Origin: Acidobacteriota bacterium
Lineage (GTDB): Bacteria > Acidobacteriota > Terriglobia > Terriglobales > Acidobacteriaceae
NCBI GenBank assembly: GCA_016196065.1
Contig: JACPYL010000018.1
Location: 62,001-126,000, forward strand
DNA length: 64,000 bases
Direction of reading: 5' to 3'
The notes beneath the pieces were generated by a model, which was given only the letters and a program-made list of their open reading frames with translations, did not search any database and had not been told where the DNA came from. Of this stretch, positions 33,537 through 42,970 are shown piece by piece; position 1 is the stretch's first letter; each line of letters begins with the position of its first letter. The translations under genes were made by a program, and so were the position numbers.

Positions 33537-36464
33537 CTAGTGGAGGCGCGCGTATTCGTCTTTGGCTTGCTTGAGCAGCGGCAAGTCGGGGTCGGCGTCT
33601 TTCCATAGAGCGAATAAGTCCTGATAAGTGGAGCGGGCTGCGGCCGTGTCGCCGGCAAGCGCGAGAGACCGGGCCAGGTGGAGGCGGCCAAGTGAGTGGT
33701 AGGGACCGAGCGGGAAGATTGTCCTGCGGGCTTCGATCTTCTGGAATTCGGCGGCGGCCTGCTTCCCGGATTTCATCGCGAGGTACGCCAGTCCGCGGTA
33801 AAACGTGGGACCGAGGTCGTTCGCTTCCACGATTTCAGCCGGCTTCAACGCCTCCACGGCGGCGCTTGGGTTGCCGCGCTTGATTTCAAGTGCGGCTCGG
33901 ACCTGGGGGATCCAGTTTTGCTGAATGTTGGTGTCCTTCGGATGCTCTTTGCCTTGTATTTCGACGACTTTCGCGGGGCGTGAGGAATCGCCCGCCATCG
34001 CCAGCGCGGCGGCGGTCCACACGAACTCGTTGTGCGACAAATCGAGCGCCTGATTGGACCAGGAGCGCGCCGCCGCGGGATCCCCCATCCAATTTTCCAT
34101 AATGCCGCGCCACCCGGCGACGAAAGCCTCGTTCGAAGCGAGGTCAAATTTTTTCGCGGAGTCGAAGGCTTTTTGTGAGAGTTCGCGTGCTTTCTTCAGT
34201 TGGCCTCGCAAAGCCGCCACCTGAGCCTCCGCCAGCAGCATGTTGGATTCCTCCGTCTTGCCGGAGGCCCAGGTGGCCTGGCGATCCATCTCCTGGTTAT
34301 CGCCCTCCAGGTAGGCGATCACAAAGCGGCCGTTGTGCAGGACCTCGTCCTCCAGCTTCTTGTCCAACGCCTGCTGGTAGATCGCCTTGGCTTCTTCCAG
34401 CCGGTTCATGCGGAGATACACGGAGACCAAATTCTGATACGGCAGAACGTCGTTGGGCTGAAGGCGCAGACACTCGAGTGCCTGCGCCAGCGCCTTCGGA
34501 AAATCTCCGAGCACCGAGTAGTCCCCCACCAGGTTGTTGCGCGCGCCCCAGTCGCGAGGGTAGGTCTGAATCCACAGTTCAAGATTTTCGATCGCCTTCG
34601 GCACTTCCCCGGTCACGTCGCTGTAGTAGTGATCGGTGATGTAAAACTTTTCCAGTTCGCTGGTTCGGTCGCGGAGATCGTATGCCTTCTGGGAATTTTC
34701 CGAGGATTGGTGAAGATCACCGATATTTCCATACACGGCTCCCATGCGGGCATAGGCCATCGCAAAATTGGGATCGAGTTCCACCGCGCGCTTGTAGAAC
34801 GGAAGAGCTGCGAGGTCACCTTCGCGAGCGCGCTTGTCATCGCCCAGCGCATAGGCTTTCAGAGCCTCCAGCGAAGATGTGGTGGCCTGGTCGATGGGCG
34901 CACTGAAATGTTCGATCGAGACCACGGTTTCGCCCAGCGGGCCGCGAATTTCCTTGGCCGCCGTCCCGAGCGCCTGGAGAACTTTTTCTTTGCTGGCCGC
35001 TTCCGATTGCTGGCGGGCGATGGTGTCGCCGGTGCGGCAGTTCAGGGCTTCCAGGTTCACGACGTAGTTCGATCCCATCGAGCCGATGGAACCGGCGAGA
35101 ACCGCTTTAATCCCCTCGCGCTGGCAAATATCCCGTGCAACGGGCACGGTGACGCGATCGTCGGGAGAGCGTCCGGCAAACTTCAGCGCTTCGCGCACGC
35201 GCTCCTGCGGATACACGTTGAGAAACGGCGACTGCTCCAACTGTACCGCGAGTGCCTGCTTGAGCGTGCCGTCGAACACCGTGTCGCCGGTGGTGTTGGT
35301 GAAATCGGTGAGGAGAATGAAATCCTTTTCTGTAAGAGCGCTGGCCCGGCGACTGTAGAAGAATCCGGCGGCGAGAGCGACGACAACTACAGCGGCACCG
35401 ACGAACAGCCAGCGGCGGCTTTTTGCGGCGGGCGCGATTCCAGAGGCAGACGACTGGGTGGCATTGGCACCACTCGCGGCTGCGGGCGAGGACACGCTGC
35501 TCGGCGCGGCCGCGATGCGGCCCGACGAAGGAGAAGGCATCGCCGCAACTGATTCTGAAGCGGCAGGCATGACGGCCGAACGTCCCGATTCTGTGTCGCG
35601 CTTGAGCCGCTGCAACTCCGCGCGCATATCGGAAGCGCTCTGGTAGCGCAGAGTGCGATCCTTTTCCAAAGCCCGATTCAGGATGCGTTCAAACTCAACC
35701 GGCAATTCGGGATTGAGCCGCACCGGAGAAGCTGGCGAGCGACTCAGAATGCCCTCAAAAATAACCGCAGACGTTTCGCCACGAAACGGGACTTCACCGG
35801 TCGCCATCTCATAGAGCACGGCACCGAAAGAAAAAAGATCGGTACGGTGGTCGAGGTCCTTGCCCCGCGCCTGTTCCGGAGACATGTAAGCGACAGTCCC
35901 CAGAGCGGTACCGGGGCTGGTCAGATGCTCGAGGCTGACGGCGGCAGTCTGCGCCATGGTGACGGCGGCCGGGTCTTTCGCGTCGCTCGACTTGCCTGTA
36001 ACTTTAGCGAGTCCGAAATCGAGAATCTTGGCATGGCCGCGCTTGGTCGTGAAAATGTTCGCGGGCTTGATGTCGCGGTGAACGATGCCTTCGGCATGAG
36101 CAGCATCGAGCGCGTCTGCGATTTCGATCGCCAGCGGCAGCAAGACTTCCAGGTCCATCGGACGGCCGGCGATGTGGTGCTTCAAGGTCATGCCGTCCAG
36201 AAACTCCATGACGATGAACCACCGGCCTTCGTGGTTGGCAATCTCGTGGATCGTACAGATATTGGGATGATTCAGCGCCGACGCGGCCCGGGCTTCACGG
36301 CGGAAGCGTTCGAGAGTTTGCGGATCGCGGGCGACTTCGTCGGGCAGGAATTTGAGGGCGACGAAGCGGCCAAGCATGGTGTCCTCGGCCTTGTAGACGA
36401 CACCCATACCCCCGCCGCCGAGCTTCTCCACAATGCGGTAATGAGAGATGGTTTGGCCGATCAT
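33537..36464 (-). CDS. Ser/Thr protein kinase with membrane helix and TPR-type sensor region
   Basis: Starting at the ATG at 36464 the protein has 975 residues. The kinase domain has [10 protein letters not shown] (glycine loop, 15-24), VALKFL (K38), HRDIKPAN (129-136) and DFGLAK (149-153), so it is catalytically complete. A Ser/Ala/Pro linker leads to a membrane helix at about 351-370. Outside lies a region of the adenylyl-cyclase/eukaryotic-like '[19 protein letters not shown]' type (about 382-500), followed by TPR-like helical pairs to the end. This is the common Acidobacteria PknB-TPR receptor kinase. The frame continues 70 codons further upstream, but that part lacks a kinase-like start and is rejected. 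Substrates are unknown. Confidence 0.92.
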   Translation of the reverse strand: MIGQTISHYRIVEKLGGGGMGVVYKAEDTMLGRFVALKFLPDEVARDPQTLERFRREARAASALNHPNICTIHEIANHEGRWFIVMEFLDGMTLKHHIAGRPMDLEVLLPLAIEIADALDAAHAEGIVHRDIKPANIFTTKRGHAKILDFGLAKVTGKSSDAKDPAAVTMAQTAAVSLEHLTSPGTALGTVAYMSPEQARGKDLDHRTDLFSFGAVLYEMATGEVPFRGETSAVIFEGILSRSPASPVRLNPELPVEFERILNRALEKDRTLRYQSASDMRAELQRLKRDTESGRSAVMPAASESVAAMPSPSSGRIAAAPSSVSSPAAASGANATQSSASGIAPAAKSRRWLFVGAAVVVVALAAGFFYSRRASALTEKDFILLTDFTNTTGDTVFDGTLKQALAVQLEQSPFLNVYPQERVREALKFAGRSPDDRVTVPVARDICQREGIKAVLAGSIGSMGSNYVVNLEALNCRTGDTIARQQSEAASKEKVLQALGTAAKEIRGPLGETVVSIEHFSAPIDQATTSSLEALKAYALGDDKRAREGDLAALPFYKRAVELDPNFAMAYARMGAVYGNIGDLHQSSENSQKAYDLRDRTSELEKFYITDHYYSDVTGEVPKAIENLELWIQTYPRDWGARNNLVGDYSVLGDFPKALAQALECLRLQPNDVLPYQNLVSVYLRMNRLEEAKAIYQQALDKKLEDEVLHNGRFVIAYLEGDNQEMDRQATWASGKTEESNMLLAEAQVAALRGQLKKARELSQKAFDSAKKFDLASNEAFVAGWRGIMENWMGDPAAARSWSNQALDLSHNEFVWTAAALAMAGDSSRPAKVVEIQGKEHPKDTNIQQNWIPQVRAALEIKRGNPSAAVEALKPAEIVEANDLGPTFYRGLAYLAMKSGKQAAAEFQKIEARRTIFPLGPYHSLGRLHLARSLALAGDTAAARSTYQDLFALWKDADPDLPLLKQAKDEYARLH

Positions 36465-36633
36465 GCGGTCGCGCGGGGAATCCTCAAGTGGAGGTATGGT
36501 AGGGCGGGGCGCGGGGGAAGTCAAAGGGAGGGCTCCGGGAAGAGTTATCTCCGGTCTGCAGGTTAGGCCCGGCTTCCCTGTCGGCAGGTGGCCAGTTCGG
36601 CAGTTTGAAAGCGGAGCCACGTACTCTACAACC

Positions 36634-38898
36634 TCAGTGGTGCGCTGCGGGCGCGGCGGACACCGGGAGCGCAAAGCGTTTGCGGGTTAGGGGAACTGCG
36701 GTGTCCTCGCCTTCGCGAATCCGGTAGGAGCGATCTGCGGCGAGGTTCCGAAACTTTTGCACGAGTTTTGAAGCAGGCCAGGAAACTTCGACCTCCGCGA
36801 TCTTTTTGGCGTTACCCAAGCCGATGTGCTGGCGTAGCGGGTTGCCACCGAAACTGGACCCGTAGCCGAGAGTGCGGTAAATCCTGCGCGTGCCTTCCGC
36901 GTTCTGCAGCGTGACCTGGATGCGTGCCCCGAAGGCCGCGCGGTTCGTCTTGACACCTTCCAGTTCCAGCGAAACCCAGTGATGCCCGTGTCCGGGGTTG
37001 GAATACAGAACGCTGCTGTAGGTATCGCCTGGAAGTGCTCCACCCATTTCTTCGAAGATATCTTCTTCGCCATCGTTGTTGATATCGCCAAAGGCAACGC
37101 TATGCCCTTTCTGTAAATGGCCGAAGCCGCCGGAGGTCGTGACATCCTGAAAAGCTTTGCCCTCGTTGTTGCGAAACATCCGGTTGGGAAGAAGTGATTC
37201 GTAACTCGGATCTCCGGTACCGAGGTAGACATCGAGCCATCCATCGTTGTCGAGGTCGCCGAAGCTGGAGCCCATAACCAGAATCGCGCGGTCGAGTTTG
37301 ACGCGTTTGGTCACATCCGTGAAGGTTCCATCGTGATTGTTGTGGTAAAGACGCGGTGTTTCAGCGCGATACGGAAGTCCTAATTCAAATGCCGCGATGT
37401 CGTTGAAGTCCTCCACATAGAAGCCAGCGACAAAAATATCGGGCCAGCCGTCGTTGTCGTAATCGAAGAACCATGTCGCAAAACTGTGGAGCGGCTCCGC
37501 CACACCCGCTTGCGCGGTAACATCGGTAAACTTCCAGCGGTCGGGGAGCGGACTCTTGGGGTCGAAAGGTCCATCGTTTCTGAAAAGATGGTTCGGCTTG
37601 CCCTTAACAGACACGTATAGGTCGGGACGGCCATCGTTGTTGAAGTCGCCCCACGCCACACCTTTTACGTACCCCATGTCGGCGAGCCCATTGGGGACGG
37701 CAACTTCGGTGAATGTTCCGTCGCGATTGTTGTGGAACAACTGCGAGGGATGGTTTTCTTCCACGTTCGCTTCGTGGCCTACATACAAATCGAGCCAGCC
37801 ATCATTGTCGTAGTCGGCCCAGGCCGCGGCCTGGGTAGGATGAAGGGAGAGTAGGCCCGCTTCCTCCGTGACATCGTCAAACGTTCCATCGCCGTGATTG
37901 CGCAGCAGGGACGTGGGATATTTTCCGTTTTGTCCCCACCATCCACCGCGTAAAACCAGCACATCCGGATGGCCGTCGTTGTTGTAGTCCGTTACAACCA
38001 TGTTCAAGCCACCTAACTCGCCAATAAGTCCGGCTTGCTGGGTACGATCAGCGAATGAGCCATCGCCGTTATTGTGAAAGAAACGCAACTGGTCCAGCGG
38101 CCCAGAGGAAGACACCATCAAGTCAAGCAAACCATCGCCATCGAAGTCTTCCATCAGAACCCCGCCGGAGTGGTTATTCAGGAGCAGGCCGGCTTGCGGA
38201 GCGACGTCATAGAAGCGGCCGATGTCATATTCCGAATCAAACGTCGATGACGGAACCAGCCATTTGGCAGGCACATCGTCGGGATAGCGCCCGATTGTCA
38301 TATACGCAATATTGAGCAGCCATCGCGATTTCAAGTCGTTGGGATCGGCTGCGAGTGCCGCCGTCAATTCACGCACCGCGCCTTCCATGCCGCGCTTCTC
38401 CCGATGGACTCCTCCGCCCTTGATCGGAAAGATGCAGGAATCCTGTCCGTGGTAGTGCACGCAGTTTTCCTGCTCACCCAGACGCATGTAAGCGATCGCG
38501 AGCAGGTTGCGGACTTGTATTTCAAAATCGGGAGTCAGGAGAATCTGCTGTTCGCGACACAGGATTCGAATATGCTCCAGTTCTTCCACCGCCGCGGCGC
38601 TGTTCCCAGCTTTGAGCTGGCTGTCAGCCAGAGCTTTGCGAATCTTGAGTTCGTCGCGCAGGCTGGGGTTAGCGGCGAGCAGAGACTCGTAGTACTTCGC
38701 GCGCTCCGCCGCTTTGTTTGGGTCGACTTTCCAATCCTGCTCCGCATAGATTTTCTGCAGGAGTGCGGCCATTTTCTTAGTGCCGGAAGCCGGAGCGGCC
38801 TGCGCGAACATGCCCAACGGCGGATTGACCACCAGCGCCGCCACGACCGTCAGAACAAACTGGAATTCCCGCCGCATGAGGGACACCATTCTAAACAT
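36634..38898 (-). CDS. CRTAC1-family protein with N-terminal TPR-like helical region
   Basis: The 754-residue protein (start 38898, or ATG 38877) has a signal peptide ([21 protein letters not shown]). Unlike its two neighbours it has an added helical region (about 45-200) with TPR character ('[20 protein letters not shown]', '[20 protein letters not shown]'). The propeller follows with loops such as '[15 protein letters not shown]', '[16 protein letters not shown]', '[16 protein letters not shown]' and '[16 protein letters not shown]'. It ends in an ASPIC/UnbV domain ('[20 protein letters not shown]'). It is probably exported and may bridge protein partners. The start 175 bp upstream of the kinase gene suggests independent transcription. 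Confidence 0.9.
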   Translation of the reverse strand: MFRMVSLMRREFQFVLTVVAALVVNPPLGMFAQAAPASGTKKMAALLQKIYAEQDWKVDPNKAAERAKYYESLLAANPSLRDELKIRKALADSQLKAGNSAAAVEELEHIRILCREQQILLTPDFEIQVRNLLAIAYMRLGEQENCVHYHGQDSCIFPIKGGGVHREKRGMEGAVRELTAALAADPNDLKSRWLLNIAYMTIGRYPDDVPAKWLVPSSTFDSEYDIGRFYDVAPQAGLLLNNHSGGVLMEDFDGDGLLDLMVSSSGPLDQLRFFHNNGDGSFADRTQQAGLIGELGGLNMVVTDYNNDGHPDVLVLRGGWWGQNGKYPTSLLRNHGDGTFDDVTEEAGLLSLHPTQAAAWADYDNDGWLDLYVGHEANVEENHPSQLFHNNRDGTFTEVAVPNGLADMGYVKGVAWGDFNNDGRPDLYVSVKGKPNHLFRNDGPFDPKSPLPDRWKFTDVTAQAGVAEPLHSFATWFFDYDNDGWPDIFVAGFYVEDFNDIAAFELGLPYRAETPRLYHNNHDGTFTDVTKRVKLDRAILVMGSSFGDLDNDGWLDVYLGTGDPSYESLLPNRMFRNNEGKAFQDVTTSGGFGHLQKGHSVAFGDINNDGEEDIFEEMGGALPGDTYSSVLYSNPGHGHHWVSLELEGVKTNRAAFGARIQVTLQNAEGTRRIYRTLGYGSSFGGNPLRQHIGLGNAKKIAEVEVSWPASKLVQKFRNLAADRSYRIREGEDTAVPLTRKRFALPVSAAPAAHH

Positions 38899-39019
38899 CT
38901 CTGCTCAGTTCGCTGCTGCGAAATCGCTCGCACGGGCAGGGCGTAATCACGTAGGCTCGAATCAAGAGGAGTAAGATTCAAGCAGGAATTCCAGTCCCAT
39001 TGACTTTCCTGATCATCGA

Positions 39020-40783
39020 TTGCGACGCCTCTCTTCATCCCGGATCGGTCTCCTGGCCCTGTTTTTATTGTTCGAGATGCTGAGCGCGACGGCACAAAAA
39101 AGTGCTGCCGGGCTTGATCGCGAACAGCTTTACCGCGAGGGCGCTCGCTACCTCCAGCAAGGTGATCTCGCACACGCGCAGGAAATTTTCGAGAAACTGG
39201 TGCGGATTGCGCCTAACTTTGCTGAAGGCCGCCAATCCCTCGGCCGGAGTTTGCTTTTTTCGGGCAAGACGGACCAAGCGATTGCACAATTCCAACGGGC
39301 CTTGACAATCAAGCCCACGCTGCTTGCGGCGCGAATCAGCCTCTCCGAAGCATTCTCGGCGAAAGGTGACTACGAACAGGCTATCGGCGAAGCGCGCAAG
39401 GCCGTCCAACTTTCGGGCCGAGACGCGGAAGCCCGGCGCACCCTGGGCCGGGCGCTGAGTCACCATGCCGACCTGAGCGCGGCGCTCGCAGAATTGAAAT
39501 TAGCGACGGAACTCGCTCCGAAACGAGCCGACTTGCACGACGACCACGGGGCGTTGCTGGCACGCAACTCCGAGCCGGAAGCCGCGGCGTCGGAATTCGC
39601 CGAAGCGCTACGCCTTGATCCAAAGTTCGTAGCGGCGAAGATTCATCTGGGCGTAGTGCGTTGGAAGCAGCACTCGCTGGGCGATGCTCAACAACTCCTC
39701 AAGAGCGCGGTGGTGGCCGCTCCGCAAAACGTGCAGGCCCATTACTACCTGGCGCGTGTCCTGGGCGAAAAAGGAGACTCCCAAGGCGCACTCCGCGAAT
39801 TGCAGGCCGCGGTGAAACTCCAGCCCGGTTTTGCGGATGCACAATCTCAACTCGGGTTGGCTCTCCAACGGACAGGAGATGCAGCCGGCGCCGTAGCCGT
39901 TTTTCGCCAAGTCGTCGCGTCCCAACCCGCGAGTGCAGACGCCCACAACAATCTGGGACTCGCCTTGATCCAGATTGGGGACGCGCCCAGCGCAGTTGAG
40001 GAATTCAAGGCGGCATTGCGCATACAGCCGGACGACGCCGGGTATCGTGGCAACTTGGGAATTGCGTATCTACATCGTGCGGATTTTGACGCCGCCATCG
40101 CGGAATTTCGAACTGCGCTTCAGGGCACACCTGACGATGCAACTCTTCACTACAACCTCGGACTGGCGCTGAAACTCAAAGATTCGCTGGCCGCCGCGGT
40201 TGAGGAGTTTCAGAAAGCAGCGCAACTCGATCCAAAGCAAGCCGACATTCACTACACCCTCGGCGTAACACTCTGGCAGCAAGGAGAATTTTCGCAGGCG
40301 ATCGCGGAGTTGCGGGCCGCAACGGGGATTCGTCCGGATTATGCGGAAGCGTATTACACGATGGGCACGGTTCTGAAACAACAGGGGAACCTGTCTGAAG
40401 CCGCGAGCACATTGCGGGAGGCGATTCGGTTGCAGCCAGACTTCGCGGGAGCGCATACCACCCTGGCGGGAGTGCTGCGCCAGCTTGGCGACAGCGCCGG
40501 AGCCGCTGCCGAAAGCAAACTCGGCGCGGAAATGGCGAAGAGCGCCAATGCATTACAAGCCGCCACCTTCTCCACCAATTCCGGGCGCCGCTTTCTGAAC
40601 GCGGGCGATTTCGAGGCTGCAGTTTCTCAATTCCGCTCCGCCATCGTCCAATCCGCCACCTACGCGCCCGCTCACTATTACCTGGCGATGGCTCTTAAGG
40701 CGCAGGGAAAGACGGAAGAGGCGAACGCTGAATTTCGGAAGGCCGCAGAACTGGACCCTCATCTGCAGCCGCCGTCACCATAA
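39020..40783 (+). CDS. Exported TPR-repeat protein
   Basis: The 587-residue protein begins at a TTG (no strong ribosome-binding site; start uncertain) with a hydrophobic signal (IGLLALFLLFEMLSATAQ). The whole mature part is a solenoid of about 14-15 tetratricopeptide repeats of the 'A..Q...A...LKLQPGFADA..QLGLAL...GD.A.A' type. Typical motifs are 'ALRIQPDDAGYRGNLGIAY', 'AAQLDPKQADIHYTLGVTL' and 'AIRLQPDFAGAHTTLAGVL'. It is divergent (121 bp) from the TPR-CRTAC1 gene, so a shared scaffold or assembly role is reasonable, but no enzymatic function is seen. Confidence 0.85.
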   Translation: MRRLSSSRIGLLALFLLFEMLSATAQKSAAGLDREQLYREGARYLQQGDLAHAQEIFEKLVRIAPNFAEGRQSLGRSLLFSGKTDQAIAQFQRALTIKPTLLAARISLSEAFSAKGDYEQAIGEARKAVQLSGRDAEARRTLGRALSHHADLSAALAELKLATELAPKRADLHDDHGALLARNSEPEAAASEFAEALRLDPKFVAAKIHLGVVRWKQHSLGDAQQLLKSAVVAAPQNVQAHYYLARVLGEKGDSQGALRELQAAVKLQPGFADAQSQLGLALQRTGDAAGAVAVFRQVVASQPASADAHNNLGLALIQIGDAPSAVEEFKAALRIQPDDAGYRGNLGIAYLHRADFDAAIAEFRTALQGTPDDATLHYNLGLALKLKDSLAAAVEEFQKAAQLDPKQADIHYTLGVTLWQQGEFSQAIAELRAATGIRPDYAEAYYTMGTVLKQQGNLSEAASTLREAIRLQPDFAGAHTTLAGVLRQLGDSAGAAAESKLGAEMAKSANALQAATFSTNSGRRFLNAGDFEAAVSQFRSAIVQSATYAPAHYYLAMALKAQGKTEEANAEFRKAAELDPHLQPPSP

Positions 40784-40847
40784 ACGGCAGTTTGAAACAA
40801 GGCCGCACAATGATTTCTGATTTTGCGATGAGGAACGAGATCAGGAA

Positions 40848-42107
40848 CTATCGGGTAATACGAACGGCGACAATACTGGTCTCGACCGGCACGCCGCGAG
40901 TCACCTTCACGCGTAAGACCGCCTCGAAAGGTTTAAGGCCGCTCGTTTCGGTAACACCCAGCCATTTCAGCAGCTCCCGCACCGAATTCCGATCGCAGGC
41001 GAATTCCACGGCGGCCTGCGTGCCCATGGTCGTGGTGCCGGCCAGAATCAGCACCGATCGGGTTGGATCCAACCCCTTCGTCAAGGCAATGACAGCATAG
41101 TCCTCGTTCAGCGGTGCCTCTGCGGGACTTCCCAGCAAAAAGCGTGGCTCTCCCGCCTGGGGATGCAGGTTAGCGATGGCGAGGTCGCCTTTGCGAGCGC
41201 CGGAATCAACGCGCTGGAAAACAAATTCCCGTGTGCCCGGAATGTCTCGCAGCGTCAGGTTCTCGGCCGGTGAGCCGACGAAGATCAGATCGTTGTTCTT
41301 GGCGTCGTCCAGTGAAAACAGGCTGCCTCGTTTCACACGGATCTGCCGATGCAACTGTTCAAACACGCGGTCCAGGGCATGTACCGACAACACTTCTCCC
41401 ACGCCCGTGTAGTGATCGAGGATGACGGGAGCGCCCGCATCGCGCGCGGCATTGAAATAGCGCATGCCCGTCTCGGGGCGGCCCACAAAAGCTCCGTTGC
41501 TGAAAATTACCCACGGTTCTTCGGGAGCCAACATGAACGGTTTCCAAAACGTCGCAAACTCGGCTGGCACCGACTCGGTGATCACGTCGGCCGTTTTTTT
41601 GCGAGTGCTGAGCAGCCACCCGATCGTTGCGAGCGACGCCAACAAGAGGACCGACAAACAAACGACTGCCATCGACCAGCGTCGCGAACGGCGGGCACCC
41701 TCTTCTTCGACGACTGCATCGTGGGCGGTCTGCAAATGGATTTTCGACGAGTCCCCGGCGCGCGTATGGAAGGAGACCAGGTACGTCCCCTTCGGCATCT
41801 CCACCAGAACTGTGTCCTCGAGCCCTTCGGATGCGTAGTACTCGGCCAACTTCAGGCGCAGTCGCCCGGCCTGTACTCGGATGGTCGAATCGACTTGCGG
41901 ATCAAATGCGGCTGGACGCCCAAAAACTTCCGTGGCGATCTGATATTCCTTGAGCGGCGTCCCGGGATGATCGAGTGCGTGTTCGGCGAGGTAACGTAAT
42001 AATTTTCGAAGGGATTCAGAATTGTGTAGGGTATGGCTGTTCTCAATCTTCGCGATGTGCGAGAGGTAAAGGGTCCGTTCTGCCTTCTGAGCACCCGTTA
42101 CAGCCAT
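40848..42107 (-). CDS. Membrane-anchored winged-helix regulator-like protein
   Basis: The 419-residue protein has an N-terminal DNA-binding-like region (about 20-115): 'SESLRKLLRYLAEHALDHPG', 'LKEYQIATEVFGRPAAFDPQ', 'STIRVQAGRLRLKLAEYYAS' and 'VEMPKGTYLVSFH'. This module is found at the N-terminus of many TPR/cyclase-like proteins. A membrane helix lies at about 143-167. The C-terminal 250 residues have an alpha/beta character and no motif I recognise. It is divergent from the Oar-like receptor 494 bp away, suggesting it may control that receptor in response to a periplasmic cue, which is inference from position only. Confidence 0.75.
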   Translation of the reverse strand: MAVTGAQKAERTLYLSHIAKIENSHTLHNSESLRKLLRYLAEHALDHPGTPLKEYQIATEVFGRPAAFDPQVDSTIRVQAGRLRLKLAEYYASEGLEDTVLVEMPKGTYLVSFHTRAGDSSKIHLQTAHDAVVEEEGARRSRRWSMAVVCLSVLLLASLATIGWLLSTRKKTADVITESVPAEFATFWKPFMLAPEEPWVIFSNGAFVGRPETGMRYFNAARDAGAPVILDHYTGVGEVLSVHALDRVFEQLHRQIRVKRGSLFSLDDAKNNDLIFVGSPAENLTLRDIPGTREFVFQRVDSGARKGDLAIANLHPQAGEPRFLLGSPAEAPLNEDYAVIALTKGLDPTRSVLILAGTTTMGTQAAVEFACDRNSVRELLKWLGVTETSGLKPFEAVLRVKVTRGVPVETSIVAVRITR

Positions 42108-42601
42108 TTAACATAGAGAGTAACAATCCCCGTAGCTGACTGCAAGCGTTACAGTTGTCCTCGGTAACCGTATCAGACCGAGTGAAACTTATAAATGTTG
42201 CATCGAAGGGTCAACCTCACCACCGCGCAGGGGTTTCTTTGTCTCCATCGATCCTGAAAAATACGGGCGAAGGTCCATTGGCAAAGACTGCTGTTCCCGT
42301 GCGCACGAGCGACCTGTGGGACCTGCTGGGCGCGGGTTTTTGGAGTCTCCGTTTCCTTGTAGCAGGCGCTGCTAATTACTACTAAATGCCATAGAGCAAT
42401 CTGGGATCACGTTTCTCGGCCCTTGCGATTCATTGATCTAGACGTAAACGGACTTCGGAAGACGGACTGCAACAGACAACGTGCAACGAATGTCAATACT
42501 GTTTTTTGATTAGACGAATTGCCCGAACTTAGCGGATCGGGCACGGTGAAGAACGAGCCGAATTGTTCGTTCCACAGTGTGGGTGTGTGGGGAGAAAATC
42601 G
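42108..42601. other. 494-bp divergent intergenic region
   Basis: It separates the winged-helix protein and the Oar-like receptor. GGGGAG is visible just before the receptor ATG. A short frame from 42155 lacks codon bias and homology features and is not called. No repeat family seen elsewhere in the window is present. The promoters and any operator of both neighbouring genes should lie here. Confidence 0.6.
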
Positions 42602-42970
42602 ATGAAGACAAAGCAGATATTGTGTTTTGCAACAGCCTTGTTGCTAGTGATCGGCGTCGCGTTGACACCGGCGGTGCAAGCGCAGGCAGTATATGGAAAC
42701 ATTCTAGGTACTGTGACAGATCCGCAGGGCGCGGCGGTCGCTAATGCGAAGGTGACCGTCATCAACCAGCGCAAAGGCACGTCGGACACCACCACGACGA
42801 ACGCGGACGGCAACTACTCCGTCACCCACTTGGTCCCGGACGTCTACACCGTCCGCGCCGAATCAGCAGGCTTCAAAATTACCGAACAGAAGGACGTGGT
42901 CGTATCGGCTGATGCCGGTTCGAGCGTCCCCTTGCAGTTCCAGGTCGGCGGCGCGTCGGAAACCGTGTAA
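42602..42970 (+). CDS. N-terminal part of an Oar-like TonB-dependent receptor, ended by in-frame stop
   Basis: The 122-residue product starts MKTKQILCFATALLLVIGVA, a signal peptide. Next is a carboxypeptidase-regulatory-like beta sandwich ('GNILGTVTDPQGAAVANAKV', 'TNADGNYSVTHLVPDVYTVR', 'AGFKITEQKDVVV'), the usual N-terminal domain of Oar-like receptors. It ends 'VGGASETV' and TAA. The next codons in the same frame (VTGEAPQLKTDR) are exactly what normally follows in this family ('..ETV-x-VTGEAP..'). One codon has therefore become a stop. This is most simply a nonsense mutation or a sequence error; readthrough or reinitiation is possible. ATG 42602 has GGGGAG upstream. Confidence 0.8.
   Translation: MKTKQILCFATALLLVIGVALTPAVQAQAVYGNILGTVTDPQGAAVANAKVTVINQRKGTSDTTTTNADGNYSVTHLVPDVYTVRAESAGFKITEQKDVVVSADAGSSVPLQFQVGGASETV

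Noticed and set aside
42155-42385. 76-codon frame in the divergent gap
   Set aside because: Starts at a TTG without a ribosome-binding site; no recognisable feature.
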